Positions 1-5,791 of a DNA stretch of 5,791 bases are shown here, one piece after another. This stretch comes from Bacteroidota bacterium (lineage in GTDB: Bacteria; Bacteroidota; Bacteroidia; Chitinophagales; Chitinophagaceae). Below the pieces are notes generated by a model. That model saw only the letters and a list, made by a program, of their open reading frames with translations. It had not been told where the DNA came from and searched no databases. The position numbers and the translations under genes are program-made. The stretch is from contig CANHNT010000130.1 of the NCBI GenBank assembly GCA_947461985.1, positions 1-5,791 on the forward strand, given 5' to 3'. How positions within the stretch are numbered: position 1 is the stretch's first letter; every line of letters begins with the position of its first letter.

Positions 1-1512
1 CAAATGCGCCCAGATTATTTAATTCGGTTCAATAAAAAGTTTTCTCAAAAGGGGTTTAATCGTTTATTGAATAATGGAAATGAATGCGTAAATACTTTTA
101 TTAATTATTTGCCATCCTACACAGGTCCAGGGCATACCTGCATTTACACAGGAAGTGTGCCATCGTTGCACGGTATTGCTAGTAATGATTGGTTCGATAG
201 AAACACGGGGAAATCGGTTTATTGCACTCAAGACAATGAAGCCAAAAATATTGGAGGAACACTTAAAGCTGGTAAAATGAGCCCTAAAAATTTGTGGGCT
301 ACAACCATAACGGATGAATTGCGTTTAGCATCCAATTTTAAATCCAAAGTAATTGCCATTTCTGTAAAAGATCGAGCTTCTATATTACCTGGTGGACATA
401 CTGCAAATGCCTCTTATTGGATGGATGATAGCAATGGGGTATTTATGACCAGTGATTTTTACATGAAAGCCCTGCCAACTTGGGTGAGTAGTTTTAATGA
501 ACAAAAAATTGCATCCAAATTAATGAACCAAAATTGGAATCCCATTTTACCAATTGAAAATTATACAGAAAGCACTTCGGATGACAATAAATATGAAGGG
601 AAATTTGCTGGAGAAAATGCAACCACGTTTCCACATGAAACGGCTAAATTAAAAATTAGCGATATTAAAAAAACACCTTTTGGAAATGAAATATTGACAC
701 AATTTGCTAAAGAAGTTTTAATAAATGAAAAATTAGGTCAAGGTAACGAAACTGATTTTTTAGCCATCAGCTATTCCTCTACCGATTATGTTGGACACCA
801 ATTTGGACCTAATTCAATTGAAATTGAAGATACTTACATCAGAATGGATCAAGAAATTGAAAAACTTTTAGCTTATTTAGATGCTCAAGTAGGTGAAGGA
901 AATTACACGTTGTTTTTAACTGCGGATCATGCCGTAGCGCACAATCCTCAATTTTTAATAGACAATAAAATACCTGCAGGTTACTTTTTAGGAAAGGTGT
1001 TTAAGGATACATTAAATAAATATTTGAATACTAAATTCCAAAATCCTAAAATTGTAAACGAGGTAGGAGAGAACTTTATTTGGTTAAATGACAGTTTATT
1101 AAAAAATTCAACGTTGAAAAAAGATGAAATAATAACAGAAATTCTAACTTTTTGTAAACAAAAAGAAGAAATTCAATTTGCGATTGATATGAATAATATG
1201 GACAAAGCCATGGTACCATCAATAATTAAAGAAATGGCAATTAATGGCTATGTTGCAAAAAGAAGTGGAGATATTTTATTGCTGTTAAATCCAGCTTGGT
1301 TAGATGCTTATGCAAAAACAGGAACGACCCATGGCACTTGGAATCCTTATGATACGCACATTCCATTGATTTGGTTTGGCGCAGGAATTCAAAAAGGAAA
1401 AACAATACAACAAGTTTATATGACTGATATAGCAGCAACTTTAGCTACTTTATTACATATTCAAATGCCCAATGCGTGTATTGGAAAAACAATTGAAGAC
1501 GTATTAAAATAA
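1..1512 (+). CDS. pafA: PafA-family alkaline phosphatase (phosphomonoesterase), 5'-truncated by the window edge
   Basis: This periplasmic enzyme removes phosphate from phosphomonoesters and belongs to the alkaline phosphatase superfamily. The frame is open from base 1 (Gln, then Met at base 4). That Met is internal: the family has a VVDQM-type strand here, so the first metal-binding Asp should be the codon just before the window. Counting from Met 4, the visible motifs are the Thr40 nucleophile in PSYTGPGH, Asn61 in SNDWFD, Lys122 and Arg124 in VKDRASILPGGH, Asp261 and His265 in DYVGHQFG, Asp308-His309 in TADHA, and His443 in GTTHGTW. They match Elizabethkingia PafA T79, N100, K162, R164, D305, H309, D352, H353 and H486 with nearly constant spacing. 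The Lys/Arg pair favours a monoesterase over a phosphodiesterase (NPP type). The 503 visible residues lack only about 40-45 N-terminal ones, presumably a signal peptide and the first strand. Characterised PafA enzymes are reported to be insensitive to phosphate; regulation cannot be judged here because the promoter is outside the window. Confidence 0.92.
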   Translation, partial: QMRPDYLIRFNKKFSQKGFNRLLNNGNECVNTFINYLPSYTGPGHTCIYTGSVPSLHGIASNDWFDRNTGKSVYCTQDNEAKNIGGTLKAGKMSPKNLWATTITDELRLASNFKSKVIAISVKDRASILPGGHTANASYWMDDSNGVFMTSDFYMKALPTWVSSFNEQKIASKLMNQNWNPILPIENYTESTSDDNKYEGKFAGENATTFPHETAKLKISDIKKTPFGNEILTQFAKEVLINEKLGQGNETDFLAISYSSTDYVGHQFGPNSIEIEDTYIRMDQEIEKLLAYLDAQVGEGNYTLFLTADHAVAHNPQFLIDNKIPAGYFLGKVFKDTLNKYLNTKFQNPKIVNEVGENFIWLNDSLLKNSTLKKDEIITEILTFCKQKEEIQFAIDMNNMDKAMVPSIIKEMAINGYVAKRSGDILLLLNPAWLDAYAKTGTTHGTWNPYDTHIPLIWFGAGIQKGKTIQQVYMTDIAATLATLLHIQMPNACIGKTIEDVLK

Positions 1513-1656
1513 AATTTAATTAGAAGAATTGTTTTGATAAACTGTTTTTGATAAGAATTAATCATTTGAATTTAAATCAGGTGTACTTAATCCAATACCT
1601 GAAAACAATGACTTTAATACGGTTCCATCAATATTTTTTGCAATTAAACTACTGCA
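1513..1656. other. Convergent intergenic gap between pafA and argS
   Basis: This AT-rich spacer separates two genes that point at each other, so it should contain terminators for both. No strong GC-rich hairpin followed by a T-run is visible. It holds a weak inverted repeat (listed separately) and a near-direct repeat, GTTTTGATAA at 1531-1540 and GTTTTTGATAA at 1544-1554. On the minus strand the frame stays open for 32 codons after the argS stop, ending at a TAA at 1558-1560. No ATG start is present in that frame, so it is not called as a gene. Confidence 0.6.
1577..1602. terminator. Weak inverted repeat, possible terminator between pafA and argS
   Basis: TCAGGT (1577-1582) and ACCTGA (1597-1602) are perfect reverse complements around a 14-nt spacer. 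In plus-strand RNA the stem can gain a G-U and a U-A pair, giving about 8 bp and a 10-nt loop. In minus-strand RNA the same next pair is an A-C mismatch, but there the stem is followed by TTTAAATT, the more terminator-like tail. The position between convergent genes fits a terminator. The short stem and lack of a clean T-run make this a tentative call. Confidence 0.25.
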
Positions 1657-3429
1657 TTACATTCTTTCAGGTGAATTGATACCAAGTAATTTCAATCCTT
1701 TTGCAAGCACATTTTTTACCAAGGTACTTACTTGTAATCTAAAAATCATTTGCTCATTTGTATCTGCTTTTAAAATTGAATGATTGGCTAAAAAACTATT
1801 ATATTCTTTTGCCAAATTGAAGATATAAATACAAACTAAAGAAGGATTATATTCAGTAGCCGCTTGCATTAATAAGTTCGGGAACTGCTCTATTTGTTTT
1901 AGCAATCCTTTTTCTTGAGCCGTCATTTCAATGGCAACACTTTTTAATTCTATATCGTTTGCTTTTCGTAAAATAGAAGAAATACGAGCATGTGTATATT
2001 GAATAAATGGACCTGTAAAACCATGAAAGTCGATACTTTCTTCAGGATTGAAAATCATTTTCTTTTTAGGATCAACACGTAACAAATAAAATTTTAATGC
2101 GCCTAAACCTAATGTATTGTAGAGTTCCAAAAGCTCCTCCTCTGTAAAGCCTTCAACTTTCCCTAATTCTTCGGTATTTTTTTGTGCAATGCTCGTCATT
2201 TCTGCAACCATATCATCCGCATCAACTACATTTCCTTCACGACTTTTCATTTTACCATTAGGCAGTTCTACCATGCCATAGGATAAATGATAAATGCCAT
2301 CGGCACAAGGTTCTTGTAATTTTTGAAGAATTAATTTCAATACTTGCATATGATAATTTTGTTCATCTCCAATTACATAAACAGATTTATCCATTTTATA
2401 ATCGTTGTATTTTAAAATGGCGGTACCAATATCCTGGGTCATATAAACCGAAGTTCCATCTCCTCGTAATAGTAATTTTTGGTCTAAACCATCGGCCTCT
2501 AAATCAATCCAAACCGAATGGTCTTCTTTTTGATATAAAATATTATTTTGTAAACCCTTTAAAGCAACTTCTTTACCTGATAAATAGGTATTGCTTTCGT
2601 AATAAAATTGATCAAAATCAACGCCCAGTTTTTTAAAAGTAACATCAAAACCTTCATATACCCAAGTGTTCATTGTCTTCCATAAGCGAATCGTATCTTC
2701 ATCATTGGCTTCCCATTTTCGAAGTAATTCTTGTGCTTCCAATAAAATAGGGGCTTGTTTTTCGGCTACTTCTTTTTCTATTCCTTGTTCAACTAAAACC
2801 GCCAATTCTTTTTTAAATAAATCATTGTATAAAACATAATAATCGCCCACTAAATGATCTCCTTTTATGCCTGTTGAAGTTGGTGTTGCACCATTTCCTT
2901 CTTTCATCCAAGCAATCATGCTTTTGCAAATATGAATGCCTCGATCGTTTATTAAATTGGCTTTAATTACTTCATATCCTGTTTCTTTTAAAATATTTGC
3001 TAAAGAAAAACCCAGAAAAATATTTCGTAAATGACCGAAATGGATTGGTTTATTGGTATTTGGTGAGGAATATTCAATCATCACTTTTTGACCATTTTGA
3101 GCAGATTGACCAAAAGATGGATTGGTAAAATGAGCCACTAAAAATTCATTGAAATAAGTAGCATTGATTTCTAAATTTAAAAAACCTTTGATTACGTTGT
3201 ATGACGTAAAAATAGTATTTTGTGCAACCAATGCAGCGCCTAATTGTTCAGCCACTTCCTCTGGTTTTTGTTTGGTTTGTTTCGTAAAAGGAAAGGTAAC
3301 GATGGTGTAATCACCCACAAATTCTGGTTTCGTATCATTTACTTGAATGCTGTCTATTGGAAATTCAACTTCATAAATTTCATTTAATACTTGGGCTGCA
3401 TTCACTTTTATTTCTTGTATAAGACTCAT
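1657..3429 (-). CDS. argS: Arginyl-tRNA synthetase (class I)
   Basis: This cytoplasmic enzyme charges tRNA-Arg with arginine using ATP (EC 6.1.1.19). The 590-residue protein has the normal family length. In order it shows the ArgS N-terminal tRNA-recognition domain (about 1-85), the Rossmann catalytic core with YSSPNTNKPIHFGHLRN and its HIGH-type HFGH at 130-133, a GDEQNYHMQ segment near 354-362, and a KMSKS-loop equivalent KMKSREGN at 393-400. A helical DALR-type anticodon-binding domain follows, starting near FIQYTHARI at about 475 and ending in the family-typical PERM. The degenerate KMSKS is usual for ArgS. The ATG at 3427-3429 (MSLIQEIK) is chosen over an in-frame TTG at 3448-3450, because that TTG is the last three bases of the TATTTTTG -7 box and is unlikely to be in the mRNA. 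The gene stands alone, convergent with pafA and divergent from the lipoprotein gene. Confidence 0.97.
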   Translation of the reverse strand: MSLIQEIKVNAAQVLNEIYEVEFPIDSIQVNDTKPEFVGDYTIVTFPFTKQTKQKPEEVAEQLGAALVAQNTIFTSYNVIKGFLNLEINATYFNEFLVAHFTNPSFGQSAQNGQKVMIEYSSPNTNKPIHFGHLRNIFLGFSLANILKETGYEVIKANLINDRGIHICKSMIAWMKEGNGATPTSTGIKGDHLVGDYYVLYNDLFKKELAVLVEQGIEKEVAEKQAPILLEAQELLRKWEANDEDTIRLWKTMNTWVYEGFDVTFKKLGVDFDQFYYESNTYLSGKEVALKGLQNNILYQKEDHSVWIDLEADGLDQKLLLRGDGTSVYMTQDIGTAILKYNDYKMDKSVYVIGDEQNYHMQVLKLILQKLQEPCADGIYHLSYGMVELPNGKMKSREGNVVDADDMVAEMTSIAQKNTEELGKVEGFTEEELLELYNTLGLGALKFYLLRVDPKKKMIFNPEESIDFHGFTGPFIQYTHARISSILRKANDIELKSVAIEMTAQEKGLLKQIEQFPNLLMQAATEYNPSLVCIYIFNLAKEYNSFLANHSILKADTNEQMIFRLQVSTLVKNVLAKGLKLLGINSPERM

Positions 3430-3447
3430 TATTTTATCTTTAAGTCG

Positions 3448-3455
3448 CAAAAATA
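3448..3455 (-). promoter_or_regulatory. argS promoter -7 box (TATTTTTG)
   Basis: On the minus strand TATTTTTG matches the Bacteroidota -7 consensus TAnnTTTG and lies 18 nt upstream of the argS ATG. I see no TTTG -33 element at the usual spacing of about 19-21 nt, so only the -7 half is supported. The predicted leader is short, about 10-15 nt, AT-rich and without a clear Shine-Dalgarno sequence. Confidence 0.55.
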
Positions 3456-3472
3456 CACTATCAAAACATGCT

Positions 3473-3505
3473 TTTGCGTTTTAGTAGTAAAAAATAGTAT
3501 TTTTG
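3473..3505 (+). promoter_or_regulatory. Lipoprotein gene promoter (TTTG - 21 nt - TATTTTTG)
   Basis: TTTG at 3473-3476 and TATTTTTG at 3498-3505 are separated by 21 nt and match both halves of the Bacteroidota sigma-A promoter (TTTG and TAnnTTTG). The ATG at 3511 begins only 5 nt after the -7 box. Transcription would therefore be expected to start at or within a few bases of the ATG, leaving little or no leader. Confidence 0.65.
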
Positions 3506-3510
3506 CATCA

Positions 3511-4554
3511 ATGAAAAATTCAATTATTTATTTATTTTCCCTTTTGGGCATAACCATATTTGCAGCTGCTTGCTCCAGTGATTTTAAAGTAGGAGCCGAT
3601 TATAAAGACTATACCGTGGTGTTTGGTTTATTGTCTCGAAATGATACAGCACATTACATGAAAATTACAAAAGGATTTTATGATGAAAAAAATAGCAATC
3701 TTTTGATCGCGCAAAATGTCGATTCTTTGTACTTTAACAATATTGAAGTAACCATGTATAAATCTACTGGACTGAATGTTGTCGATTCGATTAAGTTGCA
3801 AAAAGTAGATTTGAATTTAGAAGGATACGCTAAAGACTCCGGAATTTTTGTGAATACCCCTAATTATGCATATAAATTTAAAGAACTACTTGATCCTTCT
3901 AAAAAATATAAATTGGTTGTAAAAAATTTAAATACAGGGAAAATTGTTTTTGGTGAAACCGATGTCTTAGATAATTCCAAAATTGTTTTTACGAGACCAA
4001 TTGCAGGAGGCACCCCATTAAATTTTGCACAAGTAGGAGTGAGTTTCACGAATTTTACTTGGAATACACCAGCTAATGTAAGTATTTTCGATTTATATCT
4101 TCGTTTTAGTTACGAAGAAAAAAATACTGCATTTACGCCAGTTAAAATAACGAGTGTAGTTAAACTTATTCCTTTAGCAAGGAGTGTTCCAAATGATAAT
4201 TCGCCAATGAACATCAGTGTGTCTGCAGAAGATTTTTACAGAGCTTTACAAGGAGAAATAGCTCCAGCTGGCAATACTATTACTCGTTTTTTGGATACTC
4301 CTGATGTTGTAGTAGCAGCTGCTGGTCAAGATTTAAAAACGTATATTGATGTAACTTCTTCTCAAGGAGGTATTACCTATGATCAAATTAAACCTTTTTA
4401 TACCAACATGAAGGGAGAAAATGTGTTAGGGTTATTTTCATCAAGAGCAAGCGCTAATGCCAATCAAATCCAATTTTCTAAGGCAACGCGTGATTCCATT
4501 TTATTTGGCTCATACACTAGAACTTTAAAATTTGTAGGAAATTCATCTAAATAA
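3511..4554 (+). CDS. Uncharacterised Bacteroidota lipoprotein
   Basis: I do not recognise a defined function. The 347-residue product starts with a lipoprotein signal peptide: MKNS, a hydrophobic stretch (about 5-20), then a lipobox AAAC with the lipidated Cys at 21, followed by SSDF. The Ser/Asp right after the Cys loosely resembles surface-export signals described for Bacteroidota lipoproteins, so outer-membrane or surface location is possible but unproven. The mature part looks beta-rich. Notable segments are a strand-like YTVVFGLLSRNDTAHY (34-49), IEVTMYKS (78-85), YKLVVKNLNTGKIVFGETDV (133-152) and GLFSSR (307-312). This order vaguely recalls the DUF4249 lipoproteins that accompany TonB-linked receptors, but no such receptor is adjacent and I would not assign the family from this. 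The open frame extends upstream to 3391, inside argS. The ATG at 3511 is preferred because it begins the signal peptide and directly follows the promoter. The 3' end overlaps ispD by 8 bp. Confidence 0.9.
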   Translation: MKNSIIYLFSLLGITIFAAACSSDFKVGADYKDYTVVFGLLSRNDTAHYMKITKGFYDEKNSNLLIAQNVDSLYFNNIEVTMYKSTGLNVVDSIKLQKVDLNLEGYAKDSGIFVNTPNYAYKFKELLDPSKKYKLVVKNLNTGKIVFGETDVLDNSKIVFTRPIAGGTPLNFAQVGVSFTNFTWNTPANVSIFDLYLRFSYEEKNTAFTPVKITSVVKLIPLARSVPNDNSPMNISVSAEDFYRALQGEIAPAGNTITRFLDTPDVVVAAAGQDLKTYIDVTSSQGGITYDQIKPFYTNMKGENVLGLFSSRASANANQIQFSKATRDSILFGSYTRTLKFVGNSSK

Positions 4555-5221
4555 TTGACGATTGGCTTATAATAATCTCTGCCATTTTTAAATCAAATGG
4601 AGTCGTTATTTTTATATTTTCATCAATTCCATGAATTAAATTTATTTCTTCGCCCAAATTTTCTAAAACAGAAGCTTCATCAGTAAACGATGCTTGATAA
4701 GGTTGCTCAAATGCTTTTTTTATTGAATCAATTTGAAATGTTTGAGGTGTTTGAATGGCTCTAAATTCTTCTCTATTCGCATACTCATTGTTAGAAGAAT
4801 TTATTTTACGTAAACTATCTTTAATCAATACACACGGTATTGCATTGCCTTTTTCTAATGCTGTTTGAAGACAATTTTCTAATAATTTTTGAGTAATAAA
4901 TGGTCTAACTCCATCATGTATAAAAACTATTCCATCTGTTTGAATGGCATTCAATCCGTTTTTAACAGATTGGAACCGGGTTTCTCCTCCTGAAACTACA
5001 ACAATATCTGCAATGTTTTCAGAAAGTGAATTTAGATAATCAAGTTGCTCCATATATTCTTTAGGCAACACTAAAATGATTTTAATACCTGAAATGGTTG
5101 TTTGAAACGCTTTAATAGTATGATACAAAATGGGCTTCCCATTTAAAAGTAAAAACTGTTTAGGAATATTACTTTTCATTCTTGTTCCAACACCACCAGC
5201 TACGATAACCGCATATTTCAT
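4547..5221 (-). CDS. ispD: 2-C-methyl-D-erythritol 4-phosphate cytidylyltransferase
   Basis: This cytoplasmic enzyme transfers CMP from CTP to 2-C-methyl-D-erythritol 4-phosphate, the third step of the MEP isoprenoid pathway (EC 2.7.7.60). The 224-residue length fits the family (E. coli 236). The nucleotidyltransferase loop AGGVGTRMKSNIPKQF (8-23) contains Arg14 and Lys21, equivalent to E. coli R20 and K27. IHDGVRPF (101-108) gives Asp103 and Arg106, matching D106 and R109. REEFRAIQTPQTF (150-162) gives Arg150 and Thr158, matching R157 and T165. ENIKITTPFDL (201-211) gives Lys204, matching K213. All substrate-binding residues I can place are present. The start is secure because the first strand, KYAVIVAGG, follows the Met directly. 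A related pentitol-phosphate cytidylyltransferase (IspD/TarI group) is less likely, since nothing nearby suggests a wall-polymer pathway. It is transcribed alone; ispF is not adjacent in this window. Confidence 0.94.
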   Translation of the reverse strand: MKYAVIVAGGVGTRMKSNIPKQFLLLNGKPILYHTIKAFQTTISGIKIILVLPKEYMEQLDYLNSLSENIADIVVVSGGETRFQSVKNGLNAIQTDGIVFIHDGVRPFITQKLLENCLQTALEKGNAIPCVLIKDSLRKINSSNNEYANREEFRAIQTPQTFQIDSIKKAFEQPYQASFTDEASVLENLGEEINLIHGIDENIKITTPFDLKMAEIIISQSSII

Positions 5222-5225
5222 TTTT

Positions 5226-5233
5226 CAAAATTA
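5226..5233 (-). promoter_or_regulatory. ispD promoter -7 box (TAATTTTG)
   Basis: On the minus strand TAATTTTG matches TAnnTTTG and ends 4 nt before the ispD ATG (spacer AAAA). No good TTTG -33 element is found at the usual distance; the nearest TTG is only 12 nt upstream. The box is a full consensus match, but the missing upstream half lowers confidence. Confidence 0.5.
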
Positions 5234-5350
5234 GTATTTTTTCTACAATATTATTTATTCTTAAAACTTGTTTTTAATATAAATAAATGAAGTGCCCGTT
5301 TCTTTAATTAAGTGTGTATAAATCACGTAAAAATTCTTACAATTTTCTAC

Positions 5351-5380
5351 TTGCGACTAACTACTTTTTTACTACTTTTG
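5351..5380 (+). promoter_or_regulatory. Transketolase C-subunit promoter (TTG - 19 nt - TACTTTTG)
   Basis: TTG at 5351-5353 and TACTTTTG at 5373-5380 are separated by 19 nt, the expected spacing for the Bacteroidota main sigma factor. The ATG at 5384 follows the -7 box after only CAC, so transcription probably begins at or next to the start codon. The -7 box lies in the second of two adjacent 11-bp copies, ACTACTTTTTT and ACTACTTTTGC. Confidence 0.65.
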
Positions 5381-5381
5381 C
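5360..5381 (+). repeat. 11-bp tandem repeat, two copies, over the -7 box
   Basis: ACTACTTTTTT (5360-5370) is followed directly by ACTACTTTTGC (5371-5381); the first nine bases are identical. The second copy contains the consensus -7 box TACTTTTG. The first contains the near match TACTTTTT one helical turn upstream. The duplication may be chance in such AT-rich DNA. Confidence 0.6.
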
Positions 5382-5383
5382 AC

Positions 5384-5791
5384 ATGCTTAAAGATTTTCC
5401 TGTTCAAAACGAAAAAGAAACAAGAGGTGGATTTGGTGAAGGTATTCATGAAATTGCTAAAACCAATCCAAATGTAGTTGCACTTACAGCCGATTTAGCC
5501 GGTTCCTTAAAGTTGAATGCATTTATCAAAGATTTTCCAGATCGATTTATACAATGTGGAATTGCTGAAGCAAACATGATTGGGATTGCTGCAGGAATGA
5601 CTATTGGTGGAAAAATCCCTTATACAACTACTTTTGCCAATTTCTCTACTTCAAGGGTATACGATCAAATTCGTCAAAGTGTGGCTTACAGTGGTAAAAA
5701 TGTAAAAATTTGCGCTTCGCATGCTGGTTTAACCTTAGGTGAAGATGGTGCAACCCATCAAGTGTTAGAAGATATTGGGATGATGAAAATG
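5384..5791 (+). CDS. Transketolase, C-terminal subunit of a split enzyme (3'-truncated by the window edge)
   Basis: Transketolase moves two-carbon units between sugar phosphates in the non-oxidative pentose phosphate pathway, using thiamine diphosphate (TPP). In Bacteroidota it is often split into an N-terminal subunit of about 280 residues and a C-terminal subunit of about 315. This frame opens directly into the pyrimidine-binding (C-half) domain, so it is the second subunit; 136 residues are visible. CGIAEANMIGIAAG (58-71) carries the catalytic Glu62, equivalent to E. coli TktA E411. The FANFSTSRVYDQIR segment (84-97) lies where the aromatic residues contact the TPP pyrimidine. GLTLGEDGATHQ (115-126) supplies Asp121 and His125, matching D469 and H473. 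The start is secure: the next Met (65) is beyond the catalytic Glu. The N-terminal subunit is not upstream, where the divergent ispD lies. A DXPS-type or E1-beta dehydrogenase subunit is less likely given the close match to transketolase C-subunits. Confidence 0.94.
   Translation, partial: MLKDFPVQNEKETRGGFGEGIHEIAKTNPNVVALTADLAGSLKLNAFIKDFPDRFIQCGIAEANMIGIAAGMTIGGKIPYTTTFANFSTSRVYDQIRQSVAYSGKNVKICASHAGLTLGEDGATHQVLEDIGMMKM

Larger units (their letters stand above)
5222..5383. other. Divergent intergenic gap between ispD and transketolase gene
   Basis: This very AT-rich 162-bp spacer serves genes transcribed in opposite directions. Each end carries a -7 box directly against its start codon (listed separately). 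The middle, about 5240-5345, shows no operator-like palindrome, riboswitch-like structure or open frame that I can support. A short tandem repeat sits in the transketolase promoter at 5360-5381. Confidence 0.6.

Noticed and set aside
4..6. ATG at base 4 as the real start of the phosphatase gene.
   Set aside because: The frame is open to base 1, no signal peptide follows, and the family requires a metal-binding Asp just before this Met; the start must lie upstream of the window.
1241..1438. Minus-strand open frame of 65 codons inside the phosphatase gene.
   Set aside because: It is antisense to conserved PafA sequence, including the GTTHGTW motif, and has no promoter or recognisable product; it is a shadow frame.
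1531..1554. Near-direct repeat GTTTTGATAA / GTTTTTGATAA as part of a repeat array or attachment site.
   Set aside because: There are only two imperfect copies in AT-rich DNA, with no integrase, tRNA gene or further copies nearby.
3430..3450. N-terminal extension of argS to an in-frame TTG at 3448-3450.
   Set aside because: That TTG is the end of the TATTTTTG -7 box, so it is unlikely to be transcribed. The extra residues (RLKDKI) are not part of the usual ArgS start, and the ATG at 3429 fits the family.
3391..3510. Upstream extension of the lipoprotein gene to 3391.
   Set aside because: It would overlap the start of argS on the other strand, precede the promoter and place about 40 residues before a classical signal peptide. 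The ATG at 3511 explains everything better.
3864..4049. Minus-strand open frame of 61 codons inside the lipoprotein gene.
   Set aside because: It lies opposite a well-supported coding region and shows no recognisable motif or promoter.

Overview
The window looks like a core chromosomal segment of an AT-rich member of the Bacteroidota, possibly Chitinophagales. The evidence is: TAnnTTTG -7 boxes, typical of this phylum, before every start I can see; no purine-rich Shine-Dalgarno sequences; a PafA-type alkaline phosphatase; a split transketolase; and a lipoprotein of a kind I associate with Bacteroidota. I see no mobile elements, CRISPR arrays, tRNA or rRNA genes, or signs of recent gene transfer. 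The genus assignment is inference only.

Layout. Positions 1-1512 (+) hold most of a PafA-family alkaline phosphatase whose N-terminus lies before the window. A 144-bp convergent gap (1513-1656) contains a weak inverted repeat, a short near-direct repeat and an unexplained open stretch that continues the argS frame. Positions 1657-3429 (-) encode arginyl-tRNA synthetase. An 81-bp divergent gap (3430-3510) carries the argS -7 box and a well-formed promoter for the next gene. Positions 3511-4554 (+) encode an uncharacterised lipoprotein. Its 3' end overlaps by 8 bp the 3' end of ispD at 4547-5221 (-). A 162-bp divergent gap (5222-5383) holds the ispD and transketolase promoters. Positions 5384-5791 (+) are the start of the C-terminal subunit of a split transketolase, which runs off the window.

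How the genes relate. No two neighbours share a direction, so each appears to be transcribed on its own and there is no multi-gene operon in view. Transketolase (pentose phosphates, which draw on the same glyceraldehyde-3-phosphate pool as the isoprenoid pathway), IspD (MEP isoprenoid pathway) and ArgS (translation) are housekeeping functions. PafA and the lipoprotein belong to the cell envelope. I did not find a novel multi-gene system. The most notable points are three secure start codons only 3-5 nt behind -7 boxes, which suggests leaderless or nearly leaderless mRNAs, and the uncharacterised lipoprotein.
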